Assembly (NCBI GenBank): GCA_014649355.1
Contig: BMSW01000005.1
Coordinates: forward strand, 372,001 to 436,000
DNA from: Streptomyces althioticus
GTDB taxonomy: Bacteria; Actinomycetota; Actinomycetes; Streptomycetales; Streptomycetaceae
Length of the DNA: 64,000 nucleotides
Direction of reading: 5' to 3'
Part shown: positions 35,236-43,125 of the stretch, piece after piece
Layout: every line of letters begins with the position of its first letter
Position numbering within the stretch: position 1 is the stretch's first letter
Notes under the pieces: generated by a model
Seen by the model: the letters and a program-made list of their open reading frames with translations, nothing else
Database searches by the model: none
Told to the model about the DNA's origin: nothing
Translations under genes and position numbers: made by a program

Positions 35236-35658
35236 TCAGTACGCGTCGACGACGCGTACCTCCTCCTCCGTGACCTCGCCCTCCACGATCCGGAAGGACC
35301 GGAACTGGAAGTCGCCGGCGCCGTCGGTGTCGGCGGTGGAGACCAGCACGTAGTGGGCGCCGGGCTCGTTGGCGTAGGTGATGTCGGTGCGCGAGGGGTA
35401 GGCCTCGGTCGCGGTGTGCGAGTGGTAGATGACCACCGGCTCCTCGTCGCGGTCGTCCATCTCCCGGTACAGCTTCAGCAGGTCCTGGGAGTCGAACTCG
35501 TAGAAAGTGGGCGAGCGGGCCGCGTTCAGCATGGGGATGAAACGCTCGGGGCGGCCGGATCCCACCGGGCCCGCCACCACGCCGCACGCCTCGTCGGGGT
35601 GGTCCTCACGGGCGTGGGCGACGATCTGGTCGTGGAGGGCCTGGGTGATGGTCAGCAT
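35236..35658 (-). CDS. mec: JAMM/Mov34 metalloprotease (Mec-like)
   Basis: 140 residues. The JAMM motif is intact: Glu23 in DEACGVVAG, and HSHTATEAYPSRTD giving His79, His81, Ser89 and Asp92 (HxH-x7-S-x2-D). The Mycobacterium homologue (Mec+) releases cysteine from the CysO-Cys adduct. Here it may also trim the -GGMA tail of the neighbouring carrier. Encoded just upstream of the leader peptide, cysO and cysM on the same strand. Confidence 0.94.
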   Translation of the reverse strand: MLTITQALHDQIVAHAREDHPDEACGVVAGPVGSGRPERFIPMLNAARSPTFYEFDSQDLLKLYREMDDRDEEPVVIYHSHTATEAYPSRTDITYANEPGAHYVLVSTADTDGAGDFQFRSFRIVEGEVTEEEVRVVDAY

Positions 35659-35675
35659 GGCCTCAGGATAAGCAG

Positions 35676-35716
35676 ACGGGCCGTTCCGTACCGAGGGGTG
35701 GTACGGAACGGCCCGT
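35676..35716 (-). terminator. Terminator of the amino acid permease
   Basis: ACGGGCCGTTCCGTACC (35676-35692) pairs perfectly with 35700-35716 over a 7-base loop. It lies 76 bp past the permease stop and 18 bp before the JAMM start. Confidence 0.75.
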
Positions 35717-35791
35717 ATGCCGGACGCCTTGAGCGGATGGCGGCGGGGAACCCCACGAGCGCTCCCCGTGCGCCGGCGTCCCCGGGGGTGG

Positions 35792-37210
35792 TCAGCCGAC
35801 CTTCTCGAACCGGTCCCCGTCGCGGTCCGCGATCGCCGGGTTGCCCTTCTTGAGCACGGTCCAGCCGATGCCCAGGGCGACGGCCCAGCCGGCCGCGACG
35901 TAGAGGCAGACACGGGCGTCCGCGTCCGCCGCGATCATGACGGTGACGCCGATCAGGAAGACCAGGGCGACCCAGCTGAACAGGGCGCCGCCGGGGGCGG
36001 GGAAGGACGAGGCGCGCAGCCGGCCGGCGTCGACCGCGCGGCGGTAGCGGATGTGACTGACGAGGATCATCATCCAGGTCCAGATGCCGGCCGCGGTGGC
36101 GACGGAGGTGACGTAGGTGAACGCCTTCTCCGGGACGACGTAGTTGAGGATCACACCGATGCCCATGAGGGCCACGGAGACGGTGATGCCGACGGCGGGC
36201 GTCTTGCGGGCGTTGAGCCGGGCGAAGGCCTTGGGCGCCTCGTTGTTGGCGGCGAGGCCGCGCAGCATCCGGCCGGTGGAGTACATGCCGGAGTTGCAGG
36301 ACGACAGGGCCGCGGTGAGCACGACGAAGTTGACGATGCCCGCGGCGAGCGGGATGCCGATCTTGCCGAAGGCGTGCACGAAGGGGCTCTCGCCGGCGGA
36401 GAACTCGGTCCACTTGACGACGGAGAGGATCACCAGGAGGGCGCCGACGTAGAAGACGATGATGCGCCAGGGCAGGGTGTTGATGGCCTTGGGCAGGGTC
36501 TTCTCGGGGTTCTCGGACTCGCCCGCGGTGACGCCGACGAGCTCGACGGCGAGGTAGGCGAACATGACGCCCTGGAGGGTCATCAGGCTGGAGCCGATGC
36601 CGTTGGGGAAGAAGCCGTCGTGCGACCAGAGGTTGGAGACGGCGGCGGTGTCGCCGGCGTCGGAGAAGCCGAGGGTGAGCACGCCGAGACCGATGACGAT
36701 CATGCCGATGATGGCCGTGACCTTCACCATCGAGAACCAGAACTCGACCTCGCCGAAGATCTTGACGGAGATCAGGTTCACGCCGAACAGCACGACGAGG
36801 AAGACCAGGGCGCTGACCCACTGGGGGATCTCGGGGAACCAGAAGTGGATGTAGATGGCGGCGGCCGTCAGCTCGGCCATGCCGGTGACCACCCACATCA
36901 GCCAGTACGTCCAGCCGGTGACGAACCCGAAGAACGGGCCGAGGAACTCGCGGGCGTACTCGGCGAAGGAGCCGGAGACGGGCCGGTAGAGGAGCAGTTC
37001 GCCCAGGGCCCGCATGATGAAGAAGATGACCACGCCCGCGAGGGCGTACATGAGGATGATGCTGGGGCCGGCCTTGGCGATGTTCGCGCCGGCGCCCATG
37101 AACAGGCCGACGCCGATCGCGCCGCCGATGGCGATCATCTGGACCTGGCGGCTGCCGAGTCCGCGCTCGTAGCCCTCTTCGGGGGCTTCGGTGACCTTCG
37201 CAGAGGTCAT
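35792..37210 (-). CDS. APC-superfamily amino acid permease
   Basis: 472 residues with 12 likely spans. AAT-family signatures: RGLGSRQVQMIAIGGAIGVGLFMGAG near the start, GELLLYRPVSGSFAEYAREFLGPFFGF, FAYLAVELVGVTAGESENPEKTLPKAIN and SSCNSGMYSTGRMLRGLA. This pattern is typical of GABA, aspartate/asparagine or other neutral amino acid permeases; the substrate is uncertain. ATG 37210 is preferred over an upstream Met. Stands alone with its own terminator. Confidence 0.9.
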   Translation of the reverse strand: MTSAKVTEAPEEGYERGLGSRQVQMIAIGGAIGVGLFMGAGANIAKAGPSIILMYALAGVVIFFIMRALGELLLYRPVSGSFAEYAREFLGPFFGFVTGWTYWLMWVVTGMAELTAAAIYIHFWFPEIPQWVSALVFLVVLFGVNLISVKIFGEVEFWFSMVKVTAIIGMIVIGLGVLTLGFSDAGDTAAVSNLWSHDGFFPNGIGSSLMTLQGVMFAYLAVELVGVTAGESENPEKTLPKAINTLPWRIIVFYVGALLVILSVVKWTEFSAGESPFVHAFGKIGIPLAAGIVNFVVLTAALSSCNSGMYSTGRMLRGLAANNEAPKAFARLNARKTPAVGITVSVALMGIGVILNYVVPEKAFTYVTSVATAAGIWTWMMILVSHIRYRRAVDAGRLRASSFPAPGGALFSWVALVFLIGVTVMIAADADARVCLYVAAGWAVALGIGWTVLKKGNPAIADRDGDRFEKVG

Positions 37211-37573
37211 GTGTCGTGCGCCTTTCTCCATGCCGACCCGGGCCGACTGTCGGCCGCGGATCGGGTCTCGATCCCCCCGGACTGATGGAGCTGGGCGGGC
37301 GCGCGGGCCCGCCCGTGCCTGGCCGGCGGTGACCGGCTCGGTGGCGCACCCGGCCGAACGTTCGGGTGGCGTTCGCCGGGCGGTCGTGAAGGTCTATCAC
37401 GGCGGACGGGATGGTCACCTGCCCCACCTGTGACGTGGCGCACAGGAAAACAGGGACAAACGCGGCCCGGGGACGGAAAGGCGGTGGCTCGTTTGACGGA
37501 ACCGTTATGTGGATTTGAGACACCGTTGAGCGAACGCCTGTGCACAAGTTGCAGGTCAAACGAAAAACGGAAA

Positions 37574-37610
37574 GGGCCCGTCCGCACCGGCGCGCGGTGC
37601 GGACGGGCCC
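37574..37610 (-). terminator. Terminator of agcS, within a 419-bp gap
   Basis: A 15-bp perfect stem (37574-37588 with 37596-37610, 7-base loop) followed on the minus strand by TTTCCGTTTTTCG. This is a strong intrinsic terminator 19 bp past the agcS stop. The rest of the gap (37211-37573) is somewhat AT-richer with promoter-like stretches such as TTGACGGAA at 37493, but no gene is seen. Confidence 0.85.
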
Positions 37611-37629
37611 CCGGGGCCGGAAGGGACGC

Positions 37630-39168
37630 TCAGGGCGCCTTGGCCGTCTCCGGCTCCGCGGAGCCGGCGTCCGGCGCGCCCGCGCCCGAGCGGCGGTCAC
37701 GGACGTGGGCCAGGAACTTGTCCAGCTCACGCTTGACGACCGGGGCCAGCAGGTAGAGGCCGATGATGTTGAAGACCGACAGCAGGAACAGCGCCGAGTC
37801 GGCCAGGCTGATCAGCGAGTCGAGCGAGAGCAGCGAACCCGCGACCACGAAGACGCTCCACACCGCCTTGAAGACGGTCTCGCTCACCTTGCTGCGGCCG
37901 AAGAGGTACGTCCACGCCTTCAGGCCGTAGTAGCCCCAGGTGAGGATCGTGGAGAAGGCGAACAGCAGCACCGCGACGGTCAGCAGGTTCGGGAACCAGG
38001 GCAGCACGGTCTCGAAGGCGTCGGAGGTGATGGTGACACCGCCGATCTCGTTGCCCTCGCGGGCCGCGTCCCAGCTGGCGGGGGCCGCGATGACGATGGT
38101 CAGCGCGGTCATGGTGCAGACGACGACCGTGTCGATGAACGGCTCCAGCAGGGCGACCAGGCCCTCGCTCGCGGGGTGCTTGGTCTTCACCGCGGAGTGG
38201 GCGATGGGCGCGGAGCCCAGACCGGCCTCGTTGGAGAAGGCGGCGCGCTGGAAGCCGACGATCAGGGCGCCGATGACACCGCCCGCGACTCCCTCGGCCT
38301 CGAAGGCGCCCTGGAAGATGTTGCTGATGGCGTCGGGCACGGCGGTGATGTTGACCAGGATGACGACCAGACACGCCAGGACGTACATGATCGCCATGGC
38401 CGGGACCAGACGGCTGGTGACCGAGGCGATGGAGCGGATGCCGCCGAGCAGCACCAGCCCCACGAGGGCCGCGACCACGAGACCGAACAGCACGGCGCCC
38501 GCGGAGGACGCCAGGAAGCCGTCCTCGCCGCCGAAGGTGGAGGAGATCTGCGCGTAGCTCTGGTTGGTCTGGAAGAGGTTGCCGCCGAACAGACCGAAGA
38601 ACAGGATCATCACGGAGGCGAGGACCGCGAGCACCTTGCCGAGCTGGGCGCCGCCGCGGCCGAAGCGCTCGGCGAGACCCTTGGGCAGGTAGTGCATCGG
38701 ACCGCCGGAGACGGTGCCGTCGGGGTGTTCCTCGCGGTACTTCACACCGAGGGTGACCTCGACGAACTTGGTGGCCATGCCGAGCAGGCCGCAGAGGATC
38801 ATCCAGAAGGTGGCGCCGGGGCCGCCGATGGAGACGGCGACGGCCACACCGGCGATGTTGCCGAGGCCGACGGTGCCGGAGACGGCGGCGGTGAGTGCCT
38901 GGAAGTGGCTGACCTCGCCGGGGGAGTCCTTCTCGTCGTAGCGCCCGCGGACGACGTCGAAGGCGAGCTTGAGCTTGCGGGCCTGGATGAGCCCGAACCA
39001 GGCGGTGAAGACCAGACCGGCGATCACCAGCCAGGCGACGATCAGCGGGAGGTCGGCACCGGCGACCGGGACGGTGTAGAAGACGATGTCGCCGATCGTG
39101 GTGGCGACCGGGTCGAAGAAATCGCTGACGGCGTCGTCGATGGTCGTGGTGATGGAGTCGAGTGACAT
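37630..39168 (-). CDS. agcS: Alanine/glycine:cation symporter (AgcS family)
   Basis: 512 residues with about 11 spans. AgcS signatures are FQALTAAVSGTVGLGNIAGVAVAVSIGGPGATFWM, KFVEVTLGVKYRE, GGPMHYLPKGL, AAFSNEAGLGSAPIAHSAVKTKHP and GLVALLEPFIDTVVVCTMTAL. Sodium-driven uptake of alanine or glycine is known for the family. ATG 39168 follows GAGGAAG. No glycine riboswitch was seen in its long leader. A GTGACC/GGTCAC dyad lies about 230 bp upstream. Confidence 0.93.
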   Translation of the reverse strand: MSLDSITTTIDDAVSDFFDPVATTIGDIVFYTVPVAGADLPLIVAWLVIAGLVFTAWFGLIQARKLKLAFDVVRGRYDEKDSPGEVSHFQALTAAVSGTVGLGNIAGVAVAVSIGGPGATFWMILCGLLGMATKFVEVTLGVKYREEHPDGTVSGGPMHYLPKGLAERFGRGGAQLGKVLAVLASVMILFFGLFGGNLFQTNQSYAQISSTFGGEDGFLASSAGAVLFGLVVAALVGLVLLGGIRSIASVTSRLVPAMAIMYVLACLVVILVNITAVPDAISNIFQGAFEAEGVAGGVIGALIVGFQRAAFSNEAGLGSAPIAHSAVKTKHPASEGLVALLEPFIDTVVVCTMTALTIVIAAPASWDAAREGNEIGGVTITSDAFETVLPWFPNLLTVAVLLFAFSTILTWGYYGLKAWTYLFGRSKVSETVFKAVWSVFVVAGSLLSLDSLISLADSALFLLSVFNIIGLYLLAPVVKRELDKFLAHVRDRRSGAGAPDAGSAEPETAKAP

Positions 39169-39396
39169 CGAACTTCCTCAGGTGGGGCGGGGACGTTCCG
39201 GCAGGTGAGGAGTCGGGGACGTTCGGGCGTGGCCCGCGTCCCGGTCCGGCGACGGCGGTAGGGGGACGCCCCCGGGAAGGGGGCCGCGTCCGTGTCGGGC
39301 AGGCGTGCACACCGGCGAGGACCGGCTCGTCGCTCGCATCCGCGTCGGCGGCGCAAGCGGGTTGCGAATTCTTACCACGCGCTTACCGACCCCCGC

Positions 39397-39410
39397 GTGA
39401 CCCAGGTCAC
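39397..39410 (-). promoter_or_regulatory. Dyad GTGACC-CA-GGTCAC upstream of agcS
   Basis: A 14-bp inverted repeat (GTGACCCAGGTCAC) lies 229 bp before agcS. It could be an operator for agcS. The rest of the region 39169-39396 is GC-rich, with ACGTCCCCG repeated near 39190 and 39220 (complement) and no gene. Confidence 0.4.
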
Positions 39411-39417
39411 ACAAAAT

Positions 39418-39446
39418 CGCCCCTGCGGCATGAATGCGCAGGGGCG
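39418..39446 (-). terminator. Terminator of the clpS-DUF2017 unit
   Basis: CGCCCCTGCG (39418-39427) pairs perfectly with CGCAGGGGCG (39437-39446). On the minus strand the stem is followed by ATTTTG. It lies 80 bp past the DUF2017 stop. Confidence 0.8.
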
Positions 39447-39525
39447 GTGACACGATCGTTATTCGGACTTGAGGTTCTTCTGAGCGAACACTTCGCGGTA
39501 TTTTCCGGACAGGTCCGGACGTTTC

Positions 39526-40131
39526 CTACGCCGTCAGCGTCGAGACGAGCGTCTCCTGAAGACCACCCAGCCAGAGGTACGCCATCACCATCGGCTTGCG
39601 CGGGTCCTCGTCCGGGAGGTGGAACAGGACGTCGCTGTCGTCCTCGTCGGTGATCTCCAGCCGGGCGCCGATCGCCAGCCGCAGGTCGTTCAGCGCGCCG
39701 AGCCAGCGCACGGACTCCTCCGGCGTCAGCTCGAGCACCGCCTCGCCCTCGCCGGCCCCGGCCCTCAGCCCGTCCAGGGAGCGGATCACCGCCAGCGCGT
39801 TCTCCCGCTTGCCGGCCCGCAGGTCGTTCTCCGTGTAGCGGCGGAACTCGGCGGAGTACACCCGCTGCTCCTCGGCCTTGTCGGGCTGCTCGGTCCCCTC
39901 CGGGTCGACGTAGGCGTCGGGGAAGAGGCGGCGCAGCACCGGGTCGGAGGGCGGCTCGCTGGGGCCCTCGGCGAAGAGCTCCGCGAGCGGGTCGCCGCCG
40001 GACTCCTCGGCCGGGCCGGGGCCGATGATCTCCATCAGCTGCACGGCGAGCGAGCGGATGATGGAGATCTCGACGTCGTCGAGGGCGACGGCCGCGCCGC
40101 CGCCGGGGAGCGGTTCGAAGTATCCTGGCAT
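39526..40131 (-). CDS. DUF2017 protein
   Basis: 201 residues. DUF2017 is an actinobacterial family usually encoded directly after clpS, as here. Seen: EISIIRSLAVQLMEIIGPG, RRLFPDAYVDPEG, EFRRYTENDLRAGKRENALAVI, LTPEESVRWLGALNDLRLAIGARLEI and a Trp-rich end YLWLGGLQETLVSTL. Function unknown; the linkage suggests a role near ClpAP/ClpCP proteolysis or N-end substrate handling. Confidence 0.9.
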   Translation of the reverse strand: MPGYFEPLPGGGAAVALDDVEISIIRSLAVQLMEIIGPGPAEESGGDPLAELFAEGPSEPPSDPVLRRLFPDAYVDPEGTEQPDKAEEQRVYSAEFRRYTENDLRAGKRENALAVIRSLDGLRAGAGEGEAVLELTPEESVRWLGALNDLRLAIGARLEITDEDDSDVLFHLPDEDPRKPMVMAYLWLGGLQETLVSTLTA

Positions 40132-40199
40132 GGAGGCGATTCGCTACTTCCGGTCCTGCGGGAGGGCGCGGGCCACGTCCCGGGCGGTCATGTCCGGCT

Positions 40200-40517
40200 T
40201 CACTTCCGGTCGTGCTGGAGGGTCGCCCACAGGCCGTAGCCGTGCATGGCCTGGACGTCGCGCTCCATCTCCTCGCGGGTGCCGCTGGAGACGACGGCCC
40301 GGCCCTTGTGGTGCACGTCGAGCATGAGCTTGGTGGCCTTGTCCTTGGAGTAGCCGAAGTACGACTGGAAGACGTACGTCACGTAGCTCATGAGGTTGAC
40401 CGGGTCGTTGTGGACGATCGTGACCCACGGGACGTCGGGCTCGGGTACGGCGAAGACCTCCTCCGCCGACTCGGTGCGTTCGATCTCCAGGGGTGCGGGT
40501 GACGTCACACTGCCCAT
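40200..40517 (-). CDS. clpS: ATP-dependent Clp protease adaptor ClpS
   Basis: 105 residues. Delivers N-end rule substrates to ClpC/ClpA. The core is complete: [21 protein letters not shown] with the substrate-gripping [22 protein letters not shown], and [22 protein letters not shown] short acidic N-terminal extension inserts into the ATPase in known ClpS. Followed by DUF2017 after 68 bp and divergent from pncB. Confidence 0.95.
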   Translation of the reverse strand: MGSVTSPAPLEIERTESAEEVFAVPEPDVPWVTIVHNDPVNLMSYVTYVFQSYFGYSKDKATKLMLDVHHKGRAVVSSGTREEMERDVQAMHGYGLWATLQHDRK

Positions 40518-40580
40518 GCTGCCACCGGAGGGGGGTGGTCGCACAAACCGGCCCGCTCACGACCGCCCCGCACAGCCAAA

Positions 40581-40595
40581 TCGTCAGAGTGACGA
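40581..40595 (+). promoter_or_regulatory. Dyad TCGTCA-GAG-TGACGA in the pncB promoter
   Basis: A 15-bp inverted repeat with 6-bp arms lies 22-36 bp before the pncB start, where a -35 element would sit if the gene is leaderless from TACCAT (40604-40609). It is a candidate operator for an NAD-responsive regulator; which one is unknown. Confidence 0.4.
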
Positions 40596-40616
40596 AATGG
40601 GGGTACCATCCTCGCC

Positions 40617-41963
40617 ATGGACACAGCGGACCTTGGGTTGCCGGTGAATGTTCCGTCGACGGCACTCTTCACCGACCAGTACGAACTGACGATGCTGCAG
40701 GCGGCGCTGAAGGCCGGCACGGCCGAGCGGCACAGCGTGTTCGAGGTCTTCACCCGGCGGCTGCCGCACGGCCGCCGCTACGGCGTCGTGGCGGGCACCG
40801 GACGGGTGCTGGACGCGGTGGAGAACTACCGCTTCGACGCGAACATGCTGCGCTTCCTGCGCGAGAAGGCCGTCGTCGACGAGGAGACCCTGGACTGGCT
40901 GGCCGGCTACCGCTTCTCCGGCGACATCTGGGGCTACCCGGAGGGCGAGGTCTACTTCCCCGGCTCGCCGGTCATGCGGGTGGAGGGCAGCTTCGCCGAG
41001 TGCGTGCTGCTGGAGACGGTGATCCTGTCGATCCTCAACCACGACTCGGCCATCGCCGCCGCGGCCTCCCGGATGTCGTCCGCCGCCGGCGACCGGCCGC
41101 TGATCGAGATGGGCGCCCGGCGCACCCACGAGCTGGCCGCCGTCGCCGCCTCCCGCGCCGCCTACATCGGCGGCTTCTCCTCCACCTCCGACCTGGCGGC
41201 CGGCTTCCGCTACAACATCCCCACCGTCGGCACCTCCGCCCACGCCTTCACCCTGCTGCACGACACCGAGCGGGACGCCTTCCGCGCCCAGGTGGACTCC
41301 CTCGGCGCGGGCACCACGCTCCTGGTGGACACCTACGACGTGACCGAGGCGGTCCGCGCGGCCGTGGAGGTCGCCGGACCGGGGCTGGGCGCGGTGCGCA
41401 TCGACTCCGGCGACCTGCTGCTGGTGGCCCACCGGGTGCGCCAGCAGCTCGACGAGCTGGGCGCCCGCGACACGAAGATCGTCGTGACCTCGGACCTGGA
41501 CGAGTACGCCATCGCCTCGCTGGCCGCGGCGCCGGTGGACGCGTACGGGGTGGGCACGCAGCTGGTGACCGGCTCGGGGCACCCGACCTGCTCGATGGTC
41601 TACAAGCTGGTCGCGCGCGCCGAGTCCGCGGAACCGCGGGCGCCGCTGGTGCCGGTGGCGAAGAGGTCCACCGGCGGCAAGACGTCGATCGGCGGCCGCA
41701 AGTGGGCCGCGCGGCGGAGGGACGCGGACGGCGTCGCCGAGGCCGAGGTGATCGGCACCGGTGAGGTCCCGCCCGAGCTGGCCGACCGGCAGCTGCTGGT
41801 GCCGCTGGTGCGGGGCGGCGAGGTGGTCGCCCGCGAGCCGCTGGACGTGGTCCGCGACCGGCACGCCGCCGTCCGCGCCGGTCTCCCGCTGTCCGCGACG
41901 CAGCTCTCGCGCGGGGAACCCGTCCTCCCGACGGAGTACGTGCACCTGCCGTCGGGTAGCTAA
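40617..41963 (+). CDS. pncB: Nicotinate phosphoribosyltransferase
   Basis: 448 residues. Converts nicotinate and PRPP to nicotinate mononucleotide in NAD salvage. Family motifs: STALFTDQYELTMLQAAL, FEVFTRRLPHGRRYGVVAG, EMGARRTHELAAVAASRAAYIGGFSSTSD, GTSAHAF with the phosphorylated His, RIDSGDL and SDLDEYAI then GVGTQLVTGSGHP. ATG 40617 has TACCAT seven bases upstream and no ribosome site, so it is probably leaderless. The nicotinamidase gene follows. Confidence 0.95.
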   Translation: MDTADLGLPVNVPSTALFTDQYELTMLQAALKAGTAERHSVFEVFTRRLPHGRRYGVVAGTGRVLDAVENYRFDANMLRFLREKAVVDEETLDWLAGYRFSGDIWGYPEGEVYFPGSPVMRVEGSFAECVLLETVILSILNHDSAIAAAASRMSSAAGDRPLIEMGARRTHELAAVAASRAAYIGGFSSTSDLAAGFRYNIPTVGTSAHAFTLLHDTERDAFRAQVDSLGAGTTLLVDTYDVTEAVRAAVEVAGPGLGAVRIDSGDLLLVAHRVRQQLDELGARDTKIVVTSDLDEYAIASLAAAPVDAYGVGTQLVTGSGHPTCSMVYKLVARAESAEPRAPLVPVAKRSTGGKTSIGGRKWAARRRDADGVAEAEVIGTGEVPPELADRQLLVPLVRGGEVVAREPLDVVRDRHAAVRAGLPLSATQLSRGEPVLPTEYVHLPSGS

Positions 41964-42079
41964 AGGCAAGCCACGGCGCGAGTCCCCCGTCCGCGTCGCT
42001 CCGTCCCCGGGGCCCGAGGTACGCCCGCCCGGCCCCGCCGCATCCATCCGTCCGCCCAGAGAGCCGAAGGACACCGACC

Positions 42080-42667
42080 ATGCGCCGCGCACTGATCGTC
42101 GTAGACGTGCAGAACGACTTCTGCGAGGGGGGCAGCCTCGCCGTCGCCGGCGGCGCCGACGTGGCCGCCGCCGTGACCGAGCTGATCGGCCAGGCCCCGG
42201 CCGGGTACCGGCACGTGGTCGCCACCCGGGACCACCACGTCGACCCCGGCGAGCACTTCTCCGACCACCCGGACTTCAGGCGCTCCTGGCCCGCCCACTG
42301 CGTCGCCGGCACCGAGGGCGTCGGCTTCCACCCGAACTTCGCGCCCGCCGTGACCTCCGGGTCGGTCGACGCCGTCTTCGACAAGGGGGCGTACGCGGCG
42401 GCCTACAGCGGTTTCGAGGGCGCCGACGAGAACGGCACGCAGCTCGCCGAGTGGCTGCGGGAGCGGGAGGTCGACGAGGTGGACGTCGTCGGCATCGCCA
42501 CCGACCACTGCGTACGGGCCACCGCGCTGGACGCGGTCCGTGAGGGCTTCCGCACCCAGGTGCTGCTCGACCTCACCGCGGGCGTGTCCCGGGAGACCAC
42601 CGAGCGGGCGCTCGAGGAGATGCGGGAGGCCGGCGTGGAGCTGTCGGGCAAGCCGGTCGTGCGGTGA
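42080..42667 (+). CDS. pncA: Nicotinamidase (isochorismatase family)
   Basis: 195 residues. Hydrolyses nicotinamide to nicotinate, the substrate of the preceding PncB. The catalytic triad is Asp9 (VVDVQNDFCEGGSL), Lys102 (FDKGAY) and Cys144 (IATDHCVRATALDA). Metal ligands Asp51, His53, His59 and His73 are in TRDHHVDPGEHFSDHP and WPAHC. It lies 116 bp after pncB on the same strand, a two-gene salvage unit. By homology it would activate pyrazinamide; not shown here. Confidence 0.95.
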   Translation: MRRALIVVDVQNDFCEGGSLAVAGGADVAAAVTELIGQAPAGYRHVVATRDHHVDPGEHFSDHPDFRRSWPAHCVAGTEGVGFHPNFAPAVTSGSVDAVFDKGAYAAAYSGFEGADENGTQLAEWLREREVDEVDVVGIATDHCVRATALDAVREGFRTQVLLDLTAGVSRETTERALEEMREAGVELSGKPVVR

Positions 42668-42673
42668 GCCGGG

Positions 42674-43003
42674 TCAGGCGGAGGCGGCCGGGCGTTTGAT
42701 CAGCGCCCGGATCGGGTGCCACAGCTCCAACGACAGCACTCCCCCGGCGGGCGCCGTGCGCCATATCAGGCCGTCGGGATGGTGCAGGACCGCCGTGATC
42801 TCGTCGGGCGTGGGCGGCGCGGTGTTCCCGCGCAGGTAGACGGCGCGCAGGCCCAGGTTGCGCAGCCTGGTCAGGGCGCGCGCCCGGTTCTGCGCGTGGA
42901 CCAGCACCCGTACCCCGGCCGGTGCGTCGGCGGCGGGGCTGGGCAGGTTCAGCGCCACCACCACCGTGCCGTTCGGCAGCTTGCAGAAGCCTCCTGCGGC
43001 CAT
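42674..43003 (-). CDS. Hypothetical protein
   Basis: 109 residues, no family recognised. Mixed alpha/beta sequence with FCKLPNGTVVVALNLPSP, GVRVLVHAQNRARALTRLRNLGLRAVYLRG and a C-terminal LSLELWHPIRALI. It faces pncA and starts 62 bp from the protease terminator. The RALTRLRNLGLRAVYLRG segment looks like a helix followed by a strand of a small Rossmann-like or ACT-like fold; that is speculation. Confidence 0.6.
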   Translation of the reverse strand: MAAGGFCKLPNGTVVVALNLPSPAADAPAGVRVLVHAQNRARALTRLRNLGLRAVYLRGNTAPPTPDEITAVLHHPDGLIWRTAPAGGVLSLELWHPIRALIKRPAASA

Positions 43004-43064
43004 GCGGTCATACCCCCGTGTCAGCAGGTGTCAATAAGAGAGTCACAGGAGGCACCTAAACACG

Positions 43065-43100
43065 GATCGGCGGTGACCCGCCAGGGGGTCACCGCCGATC
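43065..43100 (-). terminator. Terminator of the M6 protease gene
   Basis: GATCGGCGGTGACCC (43065-43079) pairs with 43086-43100 around a 6-base loop, 26 bp past the protease stop. Confidence 0.75.
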
Positions 43101-43125
43101 ATGTTCTGACCTGCTAGGACGCTAT

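Noticed and set aside
39169..39396. Glycine riboswitch before agcS
   Set aside because: The long leader suggested it, but no glycine aptamer core or tandem hairpins could be found.
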